This document shows, piece after piece, positions 1-15,313 of a stretch of 64,000 nucleotides of DNA. The notes under the pieces were generated by a model that did not search any database, was not told the origin of the DNA, and was given only the letters and a program-made list of their open reading frames with translations. Origin of the DNA: Salvelinus alpinus (lineage: Eukaryota > Chordata > Actinopteri > Salmoniformes > Salmonidae); assembly GCF_045679555.1 (NCBI RefSeq), contig NC_092099.1:15390076-15454075 (forward strand), read 5' to 3'. How positions within the stretch are numbered: position 1 is the first letter of the stretch; each line of letters opens with the position of its first letter. Both the position numbers and the translations under genes were made by a program.

Positions 1-50
1 GTTTACATACACCTTAGCCAAATACATTTAAACTCAGTTTTTCACAATAA
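1..50. mobile_element. Tc1-like transposon end fragment
   Basis: The first ~50 bases match, in inverted orientation, the right terminal repeat of the Tc1 copy that ends near 7697 (same run GTTTACAT, CCAAATACATTTAAACTC). Only this terminal piece is inside the window; similarity stops near position 50, so the copy is truncated or continues to the left of the window. Confidence 0.7.
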
Positions 51-1465
51 ACAATATCTTAAAGGGGAGGCTGAACCTTCTGATTTCGTCTCGGTTTCAA
101 TTCGCCTCATTAGGAAATGCGACTGAGAACGAGATTTGGGTTTTGGAGGTGTGCTTTGATGTGGGTGTCTCTTGTGTGTGTGTTCGAACATGGGAAGCAT
201 TTGTACTTTCACTCTGCCAAAACAGTTACCGTCAATCACCCTCCTATGTAACTTGAAACAGTCTAACCAGGTCTTGTGTCTGGAAGTATCCTAGACTAGC
301 TAGCAAGCTAGCCAACTTCTTATGCCAATTAGCTTCAGCCGGCTGGTGTGCGACCGTGGCAAAATTGGTTTGGCTTTGGATAGCCTATCTGTGGGGGTAG
401 TTAGGGACCGTCAATAAATGACATGATGTAAATAGAACAATACTTTCATGTTGCACACCGTTTAGTTGTTTAGATGTTTTCAATATTTGTATATGAATTT
501 CTACAAATTATAATTGATTTGAGGCTTTTAAGTCATTGAAATTTGGAGCTATTTGAAATGTTAAAATATTGTCCCATATACATTGCGTAATTTACTGATG
601 GTGCCTAACTAGCCCATAGGGATATCGAATGTCAAACCAAATTGACCATGGGCATTACGATCGGGTTGCATGCAGCTGCGGTCTGAATTGATGATTACTT
701 GGGTGCTGCCAGTTGTGGGCAGGATTGAAATAAACCTAACCCGAGGAAAACTGTTACGGTACCATTCATTCCATGACATACTATTTTTTTCGAATTATCT
801 CGCAAATCTTCGTTTTGGACAAGACCGACTTCATGACCAAAATGATCATATTTACACTTTGTAGTCAATTTTGACACTAGAATAAATGTTTCTGACTCAT
901 ATCGATGCCACAAAAGGAGAAGTTGCTTATTACGTTATTCTTTAATCGTACTGTATTTTTGCCATACAGGCTACTTACCTTTGTTGTGCCCAACCATTAT
1001 CAAACTGTGTCATTTTGGGATCAAGTTACAATAATCTGTGGTTACAGGAAGCCGCTAAAGACTTCCGTCTGAGTCTAGTTGTATTTCCCAACCACAGAGT
1101 AGTGAGCAGTGAGTCTACCAAACTAGGCACAGGCCCTTTCATTAACTTTTCTCTGATTCCAATTCAGAGAGAAACTCCCAATAGGAATGTGAGTTTTGGG
1201 TCTGGCTTCATCTGCTCTATTCCTGAATATTGTGTTTATCTTGGAACCCAGCAGACAGAACCATATAGGCCTCAGTAAAAAGCTCTGCCAACTGCTTTCA
1301 ACAAGATTCTACAGCGAAGTATGAAGTACATTTTCAGTAATTGTTCTCTTTACTACCTCATTCTGGGCAGTGCATGTACATTGGGACACATTTCTAACCA
1401 GATGAAAAGCCTGTCATTTTAGACAGTGATATGCAGTGTGCTATAGCCTGGCAGGTGGGACTCAC
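51..1465. other. Unassigned non-coding stretch
   Basis: No open frame here resembles a known protein, and the ola1 exons expected downstream of 1466 on the minus strand are not recognisable. TAGC-rich sequence near 290-320 is simple sequence. I see nothing else I can name. Confidence 0.5.
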
Positions 1466-2636
1466 GTGTCATGTGGAAGATGCCATCGCAGGCACTGATG
1501 TGGGACAGGAAGGCGTTGCCCAGGCCCTGGGGAGCGTGAGCTCCCTTCACCAGTCCTGCTATGTCCACCACATTCAGGAAGGCCGGCACCTTGTTGCAGA
1601 ACAGGTAGTGGGGATTAGTGTAGTGGAAAAGAAACAGAGGTTCTATAACTCAGTTTAATGTCTAATATAACCAACAAAATACAGAAAAGGACAACGTTTG
1701 GAAAGTGAAAGTGTTTCTCGGGTTTTACATATGAATCAATACTGCCAGAGGAGATTCTCTGTGATCAAACTTTCTTGTTTTCAATGGAAAATATATATAC
1801 GTCTTTAAAATCATGTCTGGGGCATTAGCTGTCTATCGCTGACTAAGTGGTAGCCCTACGGGCCCATGGTTCTATCAGCCCTCCCACTTAATGCAGATAA
1901 AGGAGAAATAAAAACCAAGCAGCAGCCTGTACACCAACACCGGTTCTACACCTTAATCATCCTCCTACTGACAACAGAGGTATGTGCCATACCTTGATTC
2001 GTCATCAGGCTCCTACACTCTGGAATATATGGTTTGAGACACAAGAGCTGTGACTAAAGGGTGATAGGGTTTATGTCATATTAGTCCTAGCAGAGTCATA
2101 ATGAATATTTTTTGCATTGCTCAGTGCTGAACATGTTATACAGTCGCTTTCGCAATACCATCAACCCCAGAGAGACAGAGAGACATTAATTCCCTGCTGT
2201 GATTTATGACCCTCTCTCACATCAAACCAATAGGATGGTCTAACCGCGCTCATAATGACATATGATAGCCAGCCACTGACACTTAAATGTTATAGCCTCT
2301 TACTTAAAAGACAAAATAACATGGAAACCTGCAGTTATCCTTATATGTATTGTAAAGGACTGGCAACTCAATGTCAACAAAATGTTTGTGTCTTTCATGT
2401 TGCAGTAGTGTACATTTGCGGTGGCCAATACATATTTGCCAGAGAGCCCAAGTCTGAAGTGTGAATAATACGTGAACAGTGAGACCCCATACCTGACAGG
2501 CTTGTGGAATTGGCACAGGAAATCATAGCGTTCATCTGGAATGGGCACTCGGCTTTCATTTGGGTCAATGGTGCAGAAGGGGAAATTCTCAGCTGCAGCT
2601 TGACTCTTTGTCAGTATGTTGAAAAAGGTTGACTTC

Positions 2637-3978
2637 CTAGAAAGAAAAACAGCAGAGAGGTCAACACATCCCAGAAACTGTTTGTGGATCCTGATGGCTT
2701 GAGGGTATGATGTTGGTTTATTCAAAGTCCTCAGCAAAGCCTGCAAGGCAGGAAGAACATTTCATCTCCACCATGGGAAAGAGGTCAATCTAATATATTG
2801 AACATTTGAGCTTCCAAATCATAAATGTCCTGATTGTAAAACATTAAGCCCATTTACAAGGTCAGATAATCCCATAATAGATCAATTGTGGTTGGAATCC
2901 AGGAGAAAATTAGGTTTCTGATAGATATGAGCTGTTGAATGGGGTCAGCCAAACATAGCCCCATGTCGTGCTCACTGAGAGGTTTCTGTTCCACAGCACA
3001 AGCACCTCAAGAGTGCTTCAGGTTGCACTGACTACCCAATGAATGCAAGTGTAATAACGGCAAGGCAGTTAAATATAATCCTGGACAGTTCTATCTTGGT
3101 CCCCTCACCTGATGCTCTCTGCATTTCAATGATTGGTTGGTTTAGACTCCAAAATCTACAAGACTCGAATTGCCTGGAGATTGCTGTGATGAAGCATGGA
3201 TTCCTCACATATCGCAGGATTGTTCCATCTGTCATCGTAGATATTTCAAGGATGTTTGAGATCATCCTCAGAAATATACAATCTGCCTATGATTTACAAT
3301 GGCATATGAGGATATTAGCGGAGCGCTTCCCCATGTCCCCAGACAAAGGGGATTGTATATAGTCAAAGAATATTTATGACTTGACCTTAATGTTAATGAA
3401 GACTGGTGTTATTCTGCCTACAGTGGTGGACAAAAACATGTCGCTTCAATCATCTCTCATGTTTGTATTCATCAGCTCATCACAGAGCATGAGGCCAATT
3501 GAACAACAGTGCTTGCCAGGTATGGTGGGGAGCAGGGTGAGGGCAGGGGTCATTGTGAAGCCCCAGGCTTGCTAATGTTTCATACAGGAGAGATTATTTC
3601 CAGTGGACACACATGCTACCATCTCTATCCCTGTACAGTGGAAATTACAGGAAAAAGCCAAATATCATAATGAGCGAGATGTTGCTGCTTGGCAGGCTTT
3701 AGGATTTGACAGCATGGTATCCTTTGTTGTATGTTTTTATCTGGGTAGAATCTTATAATACACACTCATCAATCAAAAGCCTTTTGTGGCTGTTTATTCT
3801 AATCTATTACACTTAAGAGTCAGTTGATATTCTGAATTATTGAATTAAATTTGGCTAATGTGATCCCAGACATTACTGGTGCAGGGTTCACGACCTTTGG
3901 GTTCACATGCACTGTACAGTGAAAGGTATACATACTCCTGCGTTCACAAGTCTAGTGAGAGCCTGAAATTAACTAGTC
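2637..3978. other. ola1 intron sequence, no recognisable element
   Basis: This is the left part of the long intron between ola1 exons at 2493-2636 and 8825-8915. An open frame of about 107 codons near 3039-3362 has no recognisable domain. I see no repeat I can name. Confidence 0.45.
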
Positions 3979-5159
3979 CAGGGGTTCTCAAAGTGGGGTC
4001 CGTACGCGTAGGAACTGCAGGGGGTCTATGGCCAGATCTCAAAATATATATATTTTTTAAAGTGAGGTCAACATTATTATTTATTTATATTTTGTTTTAA
4101 TAATATTACTAAAAACAGCAGATTAAATACATTTTTGCCAAGGGATCCGTGGAATAAGTTTAGAGGGTGTAATACAATACAATGTAATTTTATTCATCTA
4201 GAATTTATGTTCTTAAAGGGCCAGTTCAGTCAAAAACTAGATTGTCTTGTGTTTTATATATATTTCCACACTATGAGGTTGAAATAATACTGGGAAATTG
4301 TGAAAATTATGATAATGCCCTTTTAACGAAAGAGCTGTTTTAAAACACAGCCTGAAATTTCTGCCTGTTTTGGTAGGATGGAAAATTAGTTAATATACCA
4401 ATAAGAAAGAGAGTTCCAAACCTCTCTGCAAATAAAAGCTAATTTTCAGTTTTCTGAAGTCGGAAGTTTACATACACTTAGGTTGGAGTCATTAAAACTT
4501 GTTTTTCAACCACTCCACAAATTTCTTGTTAACAAACTATAGCTTTGGCAAGTCGGTTAGGACATCTACTTTGTGCATGACACAAGTAATTTTTCCAACA
4601 ATTGTTTACAGACAGTATATTTCACTAATAATTCACTGTATCACAATTCCAGTGGGTCAGAAGTTTACATACACTAAGTTGACTGTGCCTTTAAACAGCT
4701 TGGAAAATTCCAGAAGATGATGTCATGGCTTTAGAAGCTTCTGATAGGCTAACTGACATCATTTGAGTCAATTGGAGGTGTACCTGTGGATGTATTTCAA
4801 GGCCTACCTTCAAACTCAGTGCCTCTTTGCTTGACATCATGGGAAAATCAAAAGAAATCAGCCAAGCCCTCAGAAAAAAATTGGAGACCTCCACAAGTCT
4901 GGTTCATCCTTGGGAGCAATTTCCAAACGCCTGAAGGTACCACCTTCATCTGTACAAACAATAGTATGCAAGTATAAACACCATGGGACCACGCAGCCAT
5001 CATACCGCTCAGGGAAGGAGACGCGTTCTGTCTCCTAGAGATGAATGTACTTTGGTGCGAAAAGTACAAATCAATCCCTGAAAAACAGCAAAAGACCTTG
5101 TGAAAATGCTGGAGAAAACAGGTACAAAAGTATCTATATCCACAGTAAAACGAGTCCTA

Positions 5160-6763
<1,604 letters not shown>

Positions 6764-8471
6764 TATATCGACATTACCTGAAAGGCCACTCAGCAAGGAA
6801 GAAGCCACTGCTCCAAAACCGCCATAAAAAAGACAGACTACGGTTTGCAACTGCACATGGGGACAAAGATCGTACTTCTTGGAGAAATGTCCTCTGGTCT
6901 GATGAAACAAAAATAGAACTGTTTGGCCATAATGACCATCGTTATGTTTGGAGGAAAAAGGGGGAGGCTTGCATGCCGAAGAACACCATCCCAACCGTGA
7001 AGCACGGGGTGGCAGCATCATGTTGTGGGGGTGCTTTGCTGCAGGGGGGACTGGTGCACTTCACAAAATAGATGGCATCATATGGAAGGAAAATTATGTG
7101 GATATATTGAAGCAACATCTCAAGACATCAGTTAGGAAGTTAAAGCTTGCTCGCAAATGGGTCTTCCAAATGGACAATGACCCCAAGCATACTTCCAAAG
7201 TTGTGGCAACATGGCTTAAGGACAACAAAGTCAAGGTATTGGAGTGGCCATCACAAAGCCCTGACCTCAATCCTATAGAAAATGTGTGGGCAGAACTGAA
7301 AAAGCATGTGCGAGCAAGGAGGCCTACAAACCTGACTCAGTTACACCAGCTCTGTCAGGAGGAATGGGCCAAAATTCACCAAACTTACTGTGGAAGCTTG
7401 TTGAAGGCTACCCAAAATGTTTGACCCAAGATAAACAACTTAAAGCCAATGCTACCAAATACTAATTGAGTGTATGTAAACTTCTGACCCACTGGAAATG
7501 TGATGAAAGAAATAAAAGCTGAAATAAATCATTCTCTCTACTATTATTCTGACATTTCACATTCTTAAAATAAAGTGGTGATCCTAACTGACCTAAGACA
7601 GGGAATTTTTACTTGGATTAAATGTCAGGGATTGTGAAAGACCGAGTTTAAATGTATTTGGCTATGGTGCATGTAAACTTCCGACTTCAACTGTAGGTTG
7701 AAGACAACAAAGGTTAAAACAACGAGATTCTAATATCGCATAACTCTTTGCAACAATAGGACCAGCTATGCTAGTTAGCAGCGTCGCTGGTCCCAGGGGT
7801 TTACCAAGACTCAGACCACTCACAGACAGTCCTGGAAACACTTTTGCTTGAAAAATTGCTCTTTGGTAAGAAGCTAGCTATTTTTGTGTATTTTTTTACC
7901 ATTTTAATTGAAAACAATCACAGTAAGGTACTTAATAGTTACTCAGAAATGATTGATATTGAGATAAAAATGGCTGTATTGGGACTTTAACTACGGGCAA
8001 CATGGGCCTGGGAGGCTCACAGGGATATTGGCATTCACAGTACTCCACCAATTATAAATGTTTTAACTCAACACTTCTTGTATTCCCCATACATGCACAG
8101 TAATTTAAGCTTTAAAACTGTCTCTCTGCCTCATGTAAAACTGTGTAGAATTACAGTATATGTGTTGAATTGCAGAGTATTATAGCTTTAAAGCTGCAAC
8201 AACAACAAAAACTCTCTACCACTGACAAAATGTGTAGAAATGCAGGAAATTAGTACACACACAAAATATCTCCAATGCCAGGCCTTTAAAATGTTCTTTC
8301 CCAGGACCTGAGACTTGGTTTGTCTAGCCCTGCACTGCCAAAGTCTTAGTAAAACTCCTTGTTTGCTATTTCTATCTCACTCGAGTTGTGTTCTGATTAT
8401 GAGGGGGTCCCTGAAGAATTTGCTATGACAAAATGGGTTCCCGGACCCAAAAAGTTTGAGAACCCCTAGTC

Positions 8472-8683
8472 CAGGGGTTCCTAACCAGGGGAAGTAGGAT
8501 CCCTGGGGGTACTTGACGTATCCACAGGGGGTACTTGACGTATCCACAGGGGGTACTTGAGAAGACTCATGAGACCATTGGCCTACTGGTAAAATACACA
8601 TGAGGAGGCACTTCAGGGGTACTCTGGGCAGAGCAAAATTTAGCTGGTGGTACAGTAACTGAAAAAGGTTGGGAACCACTGCC
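8472..8683. mobile_element. Second hAT-like MITE, adjacent to the first
   Basis: Starts CAGGGGTTCCTAACC and ends GGTTGGGAACCACTG, an imperfect inverted repeat. The hexamer CTAGTC lies just before (8466-8471) and just after (8684-8689). Inside, a 23-bp unit, GGGGGTACTTGACGTATCCACA, is repeated about 2.5 times at 8514-8560. No coding capacity. Confidence 0.6.
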
Positions 8684-8883
8684 CTAGTCAATGAATGACC
8701 AGAATACCTTTACACTGGCTCATGTGGGCCATAAAATAAATGAAGTACTTAAAAATGCATAGTCTATGTTTGCTAAGCAGTAAAATGTATATTTCCAGTT
8801 TACATTTAAAGACTATAGACATACCCTACATTGGGCAATCCAACATTCCTATTTTTAAAAAGGTCCCAAACCGTCCAATCAGT

Positions 8884-9310
8884 GGTGGTGGCTGCTGTCA
8901 ATCGTCTCCCTTCTTCTGAAATGAAAGACGACACTGGTAGCTTGCTAGCTGTGGTGGTGGCTGCTGTCAATCGTCTCCCTTCTGCTAACAAAAACAACAT
9001 GACAATGTCCATTGAGAGTGAGAGCTCATAGCATTATGTAATCTAGGGTACACATTCAGCTTTGGCCTGAGCTACTGTGGTATACATAAAACACACCTTC
9101 TTGGGAGCCATGTCCTTTTCTTCAGTTTGTGCTGGCTACTAAAACTGCGCTTAAAGTATAGTGAAAAAACATAAATGCACGATTTAGAGACAATAATCTA
9201 ATAGGTGTCTCGCTAACACCACGCTGATGTCGACCGCACTAACGCCGTGCTCTCAAAATAGGACATGATTCTGCCTGAAATGAAAGACGACACTGGTAGC
9301 TTGCTAGCTG
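8884..9310. repeat. Local duplications around the ola1 P-loop exon
   Basis: The segment TGGTGGTGGCTGCTGTCAAT with the following CGTCTCCCTTCT occurs at about 8883-8914 and again at 8953-8984. The adjacent segment CTGAAATGAAAGACGACACT plus GGTAGCTTGCTAGCTG occurs at 8916-8951 and again near 9275-9310. The first copy covers the 5' half and acceptor of the dead ola1 exon. Confidence 0.8.
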
Positions 9311-12300
9311 ACCCATGTCTCTACATTTAACACACACTTGTTAATATTAGGCCTAGTAGGCCTACTCTACTTGAGCTGAGCTAAACTTAATTTTGTCATA
9401 GAAAATGTATGCACACATTGGCGCATATACATTGGAACAGGTAAATACTTTTCATATGTGCCTGACTGTGTTGTCTGGCACAATGCATTTGACTTGCAAC
9501 ACATGCACTTACAACTGATTTAAAACGTACAACACACCATTATAGGTTACTACAGGAGTTATTACAGGAGACTACCCAAGAGTCAAGCCTATAACCAAAA
9601 TGACAGTCTCTAACACAGAATATTACAGTGGCAGGGTGTGCTGGTTAGGCTGTACCTCATATCAGGGAGGGTTAAATCAATGCAAGTAAACAGCTGGGGG
9701 ATTACTACTCCTTTAACAATGCGAATCTTCTATGCTATTCCTTGCCACAGCGTTGGTTTTTCCCTAAGGGTTATCTCCATCCCCGATAAATGTTTTTTTT
9801 CTGAACACGAATATGATTGTATATCAATCTGCCTGTTAAGCACCATTGCATAGTGAATTTCAGTCTTTCCCACATATTCTTTAAAAAAAGCTTCCCTTGA
9901 CAACCAGAAATGTACAAACATCGGATGGAAAATGTTAAAGGCATTCAGCAATAATTACCATGCAAGAGCGGGGACGAGAAACACGTTGAATACTGTACAT
10001 TCAAAATTAATGGCGAACGATATGGCATGCAAGTCTTTTCATATGCAAATAGCCTACTCACTTCGACGATCTGGTGCGTTAGTCTAAAATCATATAAAAG
10101 GAGATAGGCCTACTGTACATCTTGATATAGATTTTACAAGATAAAAATAACACGAGTTTATGAGAAAATAACGTTTTCTACATAAAAATGAAGTAGGCTA
10201 CCACCAGTATGACCCAAAACACCACCATCTTTATCTGCTTGTATGCTACTTAAAAAATAAAAAATAAATCTCTCTCTATATATATATTTTTTAAACTTTC
10301 ATACACCTGTTTTAAGATAATTATATAAATGAACATGTAAAACTACTTAGAATTGAAGCAAGGCATCATTGCCCCTAAACTGTTTCATCCCTTGGACAGA
10401 AACAGCTGTAGGCCTGTGGATTTCCAACAATCCCGACCATGAGATTACACCGATTAGTTAATTGTCCACAAATAAACTTCCCTCAAGGCCTAAGGAAATT
10501 AATCCGTGCAGGGACTAACCAGAAATATTGCTATAATCCAGCCCCCTGCATCGTTTAACATGCATAAAATGAGCCTCTAATAATATAGATTTGAGGCAAT
10601 CAAATGCCTTTTGTACCAATAATTTAAATGAATAGGTTTGGATTAATCATGTATCTTTTGTTGTTGAACGCCTTGATCGATGCAGCGTCACTTAGCCTCA
10701 CCACAATAGATGCACAACGTTTTGTTCTACCAAATAAATCATTTTCATTGTTTAAGGTACATTGATCAATCTAATGACTTGTAATAGGCTCCTAATTGCC
10801 ACAGAAAAGTGCTTTCGGATGGAGTCCTGCATGCGAGATTCAAATTCTCATTTGAATGACACTGTTAAAATATTTTTCAGGACAAGATTTCTTCAAGGAT
10901 GCTGGCATTCGGTACCAACCATTACGCACATTGACAGGCTATCACATCTTTATTATGGTAGGCCTACATGAAATTGTATAAAATTCCAAACTCAGGTACA
11001 TGTGCAACGCCATTCAAAATTAGTAAATAGTCTAACACTGTTTCAAAATGAGTATTGGCACTCATGTGATCAAACATTTTGACAACAGCTGTCATTTTGA
11101 AACATAATCGTTGTTTTAGTGCTCTGGTGTCCCTATCTGCCTACACCGCTAAAGTTTTTTTTGTTCGTTATACATTACCTTACGACTTCATAATATAAGT
11201 GTTTCAATAATCAGTTAGATGTTGAATAATGTGGGAATAATCACTCTAATTAAAAGCAAGTACTCCATCGAAGGCATTATCTTCCCCTCGCTCGGTGATA
11301 AATGATTCCTCTTTTATTTACAGACAAAAATAGAAATCCAGTATAAAGATCTAGATAACACCAGAATATGATTATATATAGAACATCAACAACAGATAAT
11401 CAACAATAATGACATGGGCCTTATTTTAACCAAAAGTGCATTACACCAGACAAAAGATTTCGAATTGTAATTACAAAAATGCCAAAAACAGTAAGAGAAA
11501 TGAATTCTTACATGCTCAGACACATCTTATCAGAAACTCACGCTGTTCGAGCTACTTTGGCATTACAATCAAATTTGTTTATGCAGAATCTACATTTGAT
11601 AGTGCTAATAGCACTCCATTCAAATTGCCATGATTGCAAAAAAATGAAGCAATTTTCTTGGCTCCGTTCGATGGATTTGATGAAATTGTTTTATATTCAC
11701 CTCTCTAAAGGTGGGGATTTAAAGCAGAGAGAGCCTTTGAACAAATTGCGCTTGCCTGACTGGCAGCATTCAAGCGCTATAATGGAGCATTATTTGCCCG
11801 TTTTGAATACTGTAATGCACAGCTTTCAGTGAAGCCTTTCTCTGGAAAATTGCTTTAACTTTTAAAGGGATGATGATTCACACCAAAGCAGGCCATTGTT
11901 ACATTATGTCATTACCCCTAAATGTTTAACAAGCTGTGAAACACGTTGACATATATTGCATTGTGATCTTTAAAAAAAATTATCTAGAGGAAGAAAAAAA
12001 CTATAGTCATTTGGCGGAAAAAAAGGTTAACGTTGATGAGCTCCCCATGGGGTTTCTATGATTCAATTGTATCTCCAAACGTTATATTTAGTTAGCCTAA
12101 ATATTTAGTGTGCAATGCTCTATGGTTTCATTGTGCCATATGAAATCAGCCTGTATCGTTGAATGAAATCCATTCGCCAGGCTGACATGAGGGAAACAAC
12201 ATCTCATGTGATTATTATGAGAACGTCTGCAATATCTTTTCAAATAATTGTATTTTAGTACAGTTTACAGGCTGTAACCCTTCAGAACACCAACCACTCA

Positions 12301-13080
12301 TCAAGTTAATTGTCACTTTTTAATTGACCAAAAATCCCCCCGCACACACTCAACATACACGCGTAAATTGGCACAGACCGGCAGGCATACTGGCGCTTTA
12401 CGCTCACGCACGTACACACACAGTTTACAAACAAGTCCACGATGCTCTCTTTCACGCACACCTGGCAACACCGCTTGAGCCGATGGAAACATTAAGATAA
12501 TTCACCTGTAGAATGACATACCTTGTATTGCAAGCGTCTTCACTTCAGTCAGCCATTATTCAGTGATAATGGGTCAGCTTATTGTATTTTCTGGCCTCCT
12601 GGTGAGAGTACGGGAACTTCTGCTTATTAAATTCATGTCCATGGACGCTGTGAGCAAGCACATCATGCCCTGCAAATGAAGACGTTTCCATTCCTGAAAG
12701 TGCATGACAGCTTTAGTTTTGACAAATATGAAGGCACCGCAATTCTTATAGGCCTAGATATTTTTTCAATAATCACCAATCCCCTTATGTCATGTCATGT
12801 AACATAAAACATTTTTTGGGACTCCAGGAGGGATAAATGCCAGTGGCAGCTATAGCTTACATCAGAACAGTATACCTCACAATAATATGCAATTAGAGAA
12901 AACTATTTCAAGAAGAAGCTGCAGTTGAAATAAAACAAGACAATTTGTCAGAAAGCTTTAGGAAATGCAACCGAGTGCGTCATCTAAATAAAATATATAA
13001 TATCAAATGCTTACCTCTTTCAGAGGACTGGTTTACACCAAAATGAGCTCGATTCTACAATGAAAGGACACATTGAGCCT
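9311..13080. promoter_or_regulatory. Repeat-poor AT-rich DNA upstream of sp9, candidate enhancers
   Basis: Almost 4 kb holds no recognisable transposon, SINE or coding exon, in contrast to the rest of the window. Stretches such as 10430-10960, 11200-11870 and 12150-12720 have homeodomain-like TAAT cores, Sox-like ACAAT and Pou-like motifs. Genes of this class are often surrounded by conserved enhancers. That these are enhancers is inference; sequence conservation could not be tested. Confidence 0.4.
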
Positions 13081-13097
13081 TGATGAGAGAATACTTA

Positions 13098-13425
13098 AAA
13101 TGTATAAAAACACCACATCGTGTCTTGCTTGACAGTCAGAGCCGCACAATAGTTATTGATTGACGTGAATCTTTTAGCGTTTCTGTCCTTAGCCGAATCT
13201 CTCATTGGCTGACATCGCCCCCTTGCCAATAATCCAGCACTTAGATTGGCTGCTTGCTCTTGCCAGCTGTACTTCAAAGAACGCGCTCTCTACAACTAGG
13301 TAGTGTAGGAGCTCCGAGCCAAGAGAGAAATCGTGTGGCTACGAAAAAGCACAGTGCCTGAGTCGAATTGGAAAAGTACACTATTGCAGAATTGTGACCA
13401 ATTCAACATAGCAAAGACCCTGGAT
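13098..13425 (+). promoter_or_regulatory. sp9 core promoter and 5' UTR
   Basis: TGTATAAAAAC at about 13101 is a TATA-like element, and two CCAAT-type boxes in inverted form (ATTGGCTG) lie near 13205 and 13245. The sp9 start codon is at 13426. The 5' UTR would cover part of 13130-13425; the exact start site cannot be read. Confidence 0.45.
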
Positions 13426-15313
13426 ATGGCTACGTCTATACTTGGGGTAAGGCGACAAAATATTAGTTTTCAATTCAATGCGTAAAACATGCGTGAAAGT
13501 AGGCTTTATACTTTGTCGCTTTCTAAAAAGTTTGTGGTCAATGTTGTTTTATCCTTCAGCTTTGTTGTTTATAGGTATTGAAACTGCTTGTTTATATGTT
13601 GTACATCGTGACTCATATCGGTTTATAGACCACTTTCCTCAATCAAAAGAATTGTAGCTTTTGCCAACTTTCATAATAGGCTATACCCAACATTGTGAGC
13701 AAACTTTCGAGACACGCAGTAAACTGAGTGACATTACTGTATACCCTCGATGAATGTGGCTGTTTATTTGGTTCAGTGGATATTTGGGTCACATTTTGAT
13801 ACACTCTTTATGAATAAACATTTTCAATACATTTATTTTTTATCCATTATTACGGTAAATCATTTTGTAGCCTATGCAATAATTGCTATCCAAACAAGCA
13901 TGACAACCGAACGGTTGGTGATCACATAGGCAGACGCAAATTATACTTCTATCAAATACATGTAGGCTATATTATTTACATTGCTTGCAATGTTCTAAAG
14001 TACAGATATTCATCTCTTTACAGGAAGAACCACGATTTGGAACTACCCCTCTAGCTATGCTGGCTGCTACTTGTAACAAAATTGGCAATACCAGTCCCCT
14101 TACCACTCTACCTGATTCCAGTGCGTTTTCAAAAGGCGGATTTCATCCTTGGAAAAGATCCTCTAGTTGCAACTTGGGATCCAGTCTCCCTGGATTCACT
14201 GTAGCAACAAGCCGCGGATCGACCGGACTTACATCAACTACTGGCACAGGCAACAGCGCGTTCTGCTTAGCCTCCACCTCCCCGACCTCCTCTGCGTTTT
14301 CCACAGAGTACAGCAGTCTGTTTTCCAACTCAGCGAGCATTTCGTCCCAAGAGTCTGGGCAATCCGCCTTCATCTCCAAAGTCCACTCCTCAGCAGAAAC
14401 CCTGTATCCTAGGGTAGGGATGGCACATCCGTATGAGTCGTGGTACAAGTCTGGTTTCCATTCAACCATCTCGGGCGATGTTACGAACGGAGCGTCCGCG
14501 TGGTGGGACGTTCACACCAACCCTGGCTCATGGCTCGAGGTCCAGAACCCTGCAGGCTCACTGCAGACCTCCCTACATTCCGGGACCCCCCAAGCCATAC
14601 ACTCTCAGCTCAGTGGCTATAACCCTGACTTCTCCACTTTGACACACTCCGCATTCAGCTCAACCGGTATAAGTCCCACGGCATCTCATCTCCTATCAAC
14701 TAGCCAACACCTGTTAACACAAGAGGGATTCAAAACAGTCATTCCATCATACACGGACGCCTCTGCCGCCAACGCTATGATTTCAGGTTCCAGTTCTGGT
14801 TCCTCAAGGTCATCCAGGAGGTACTCCGGCAGAGCCACGTGCGACTGTCCGAACTGTCAGGAGGCTGAGCGGCTCGGGCCTGCAGGGGCCAGCCTACGGA
14901 GGAAAGGACTTCACAGTTGTCACATTCCTGGCTGCGGTAAGGTGTATGGCAAAACCTCTCACCTTAAAGCCCATTTGCGATGGCATACTGGCGAGCGGCC
15001 CTTTGTCTGCAATTGGCTTTTTTGTGGCAAAAGGTTTACAAGATCAGATGAACTTCAGAGACACCTCCGTACCCACACCGGTGAGAAAAGGTTTGCTTGC
15101 CCAGTATGCAACAAGCGCTTTATGAGGAGCGACCATTTGAGCAAGCACATTAAAACCCACACTGCCGGTGGTGGAGAAGGCAAAAAGGGAAGCGACAGTG
15201 ACACCGACACCAGTAACCTGGAGACCCCCAGGTCCGAGTCCCCAGAACTCATTTTAGACGGGGTAAACCCCAGAATCACGATCAAGGACCCATCTCCTCA
15301 TGACGAGCCCTGA
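13426..15313 (+). CDS. sp9: Sp9 zinc-finger transcription factor
   Basis: Two coding exons, 13426-13446 (MATSILG) and 14024-15313, joined by a GT-AG intron; 436 residues against about 484 in human SP9. SP9 is a nuclear GC/GT-box binding factor acting in limb outgrowth and forebrain interneuron development. Exon 2 opens [20 protein letters not shown], containing the SP box. The buttonhead box CDCPNC is at residues 280-285. Three C2H2 fingers lie at about 306-328, 336-358 and 364-384 ([54 protein letters not shown]). The serine-rich middle and the block [20 protein letters not shown] are typical of SP9. It is shorter than human mainly because the alanine and glycine runs are missing. No break is seen. 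Confidence 0.97.

Noticed and set aside
3039-3362. 107-codon open frame in the ola1 intron
   Set aside because: No homology or domain, no splice or promoter context; length is within chance expectation.
11479-11832. 117-codon open frame upstream of sp9
   Set aside because: No recognisable domain and the sequence looks like AT-rich regulatory DNA; better explained as chance.
14143-14469. Minus-strand 108-codon frame
   Set aside because: It is antisense to the sp9 coding exon, which has clear homology and zinc fingers.
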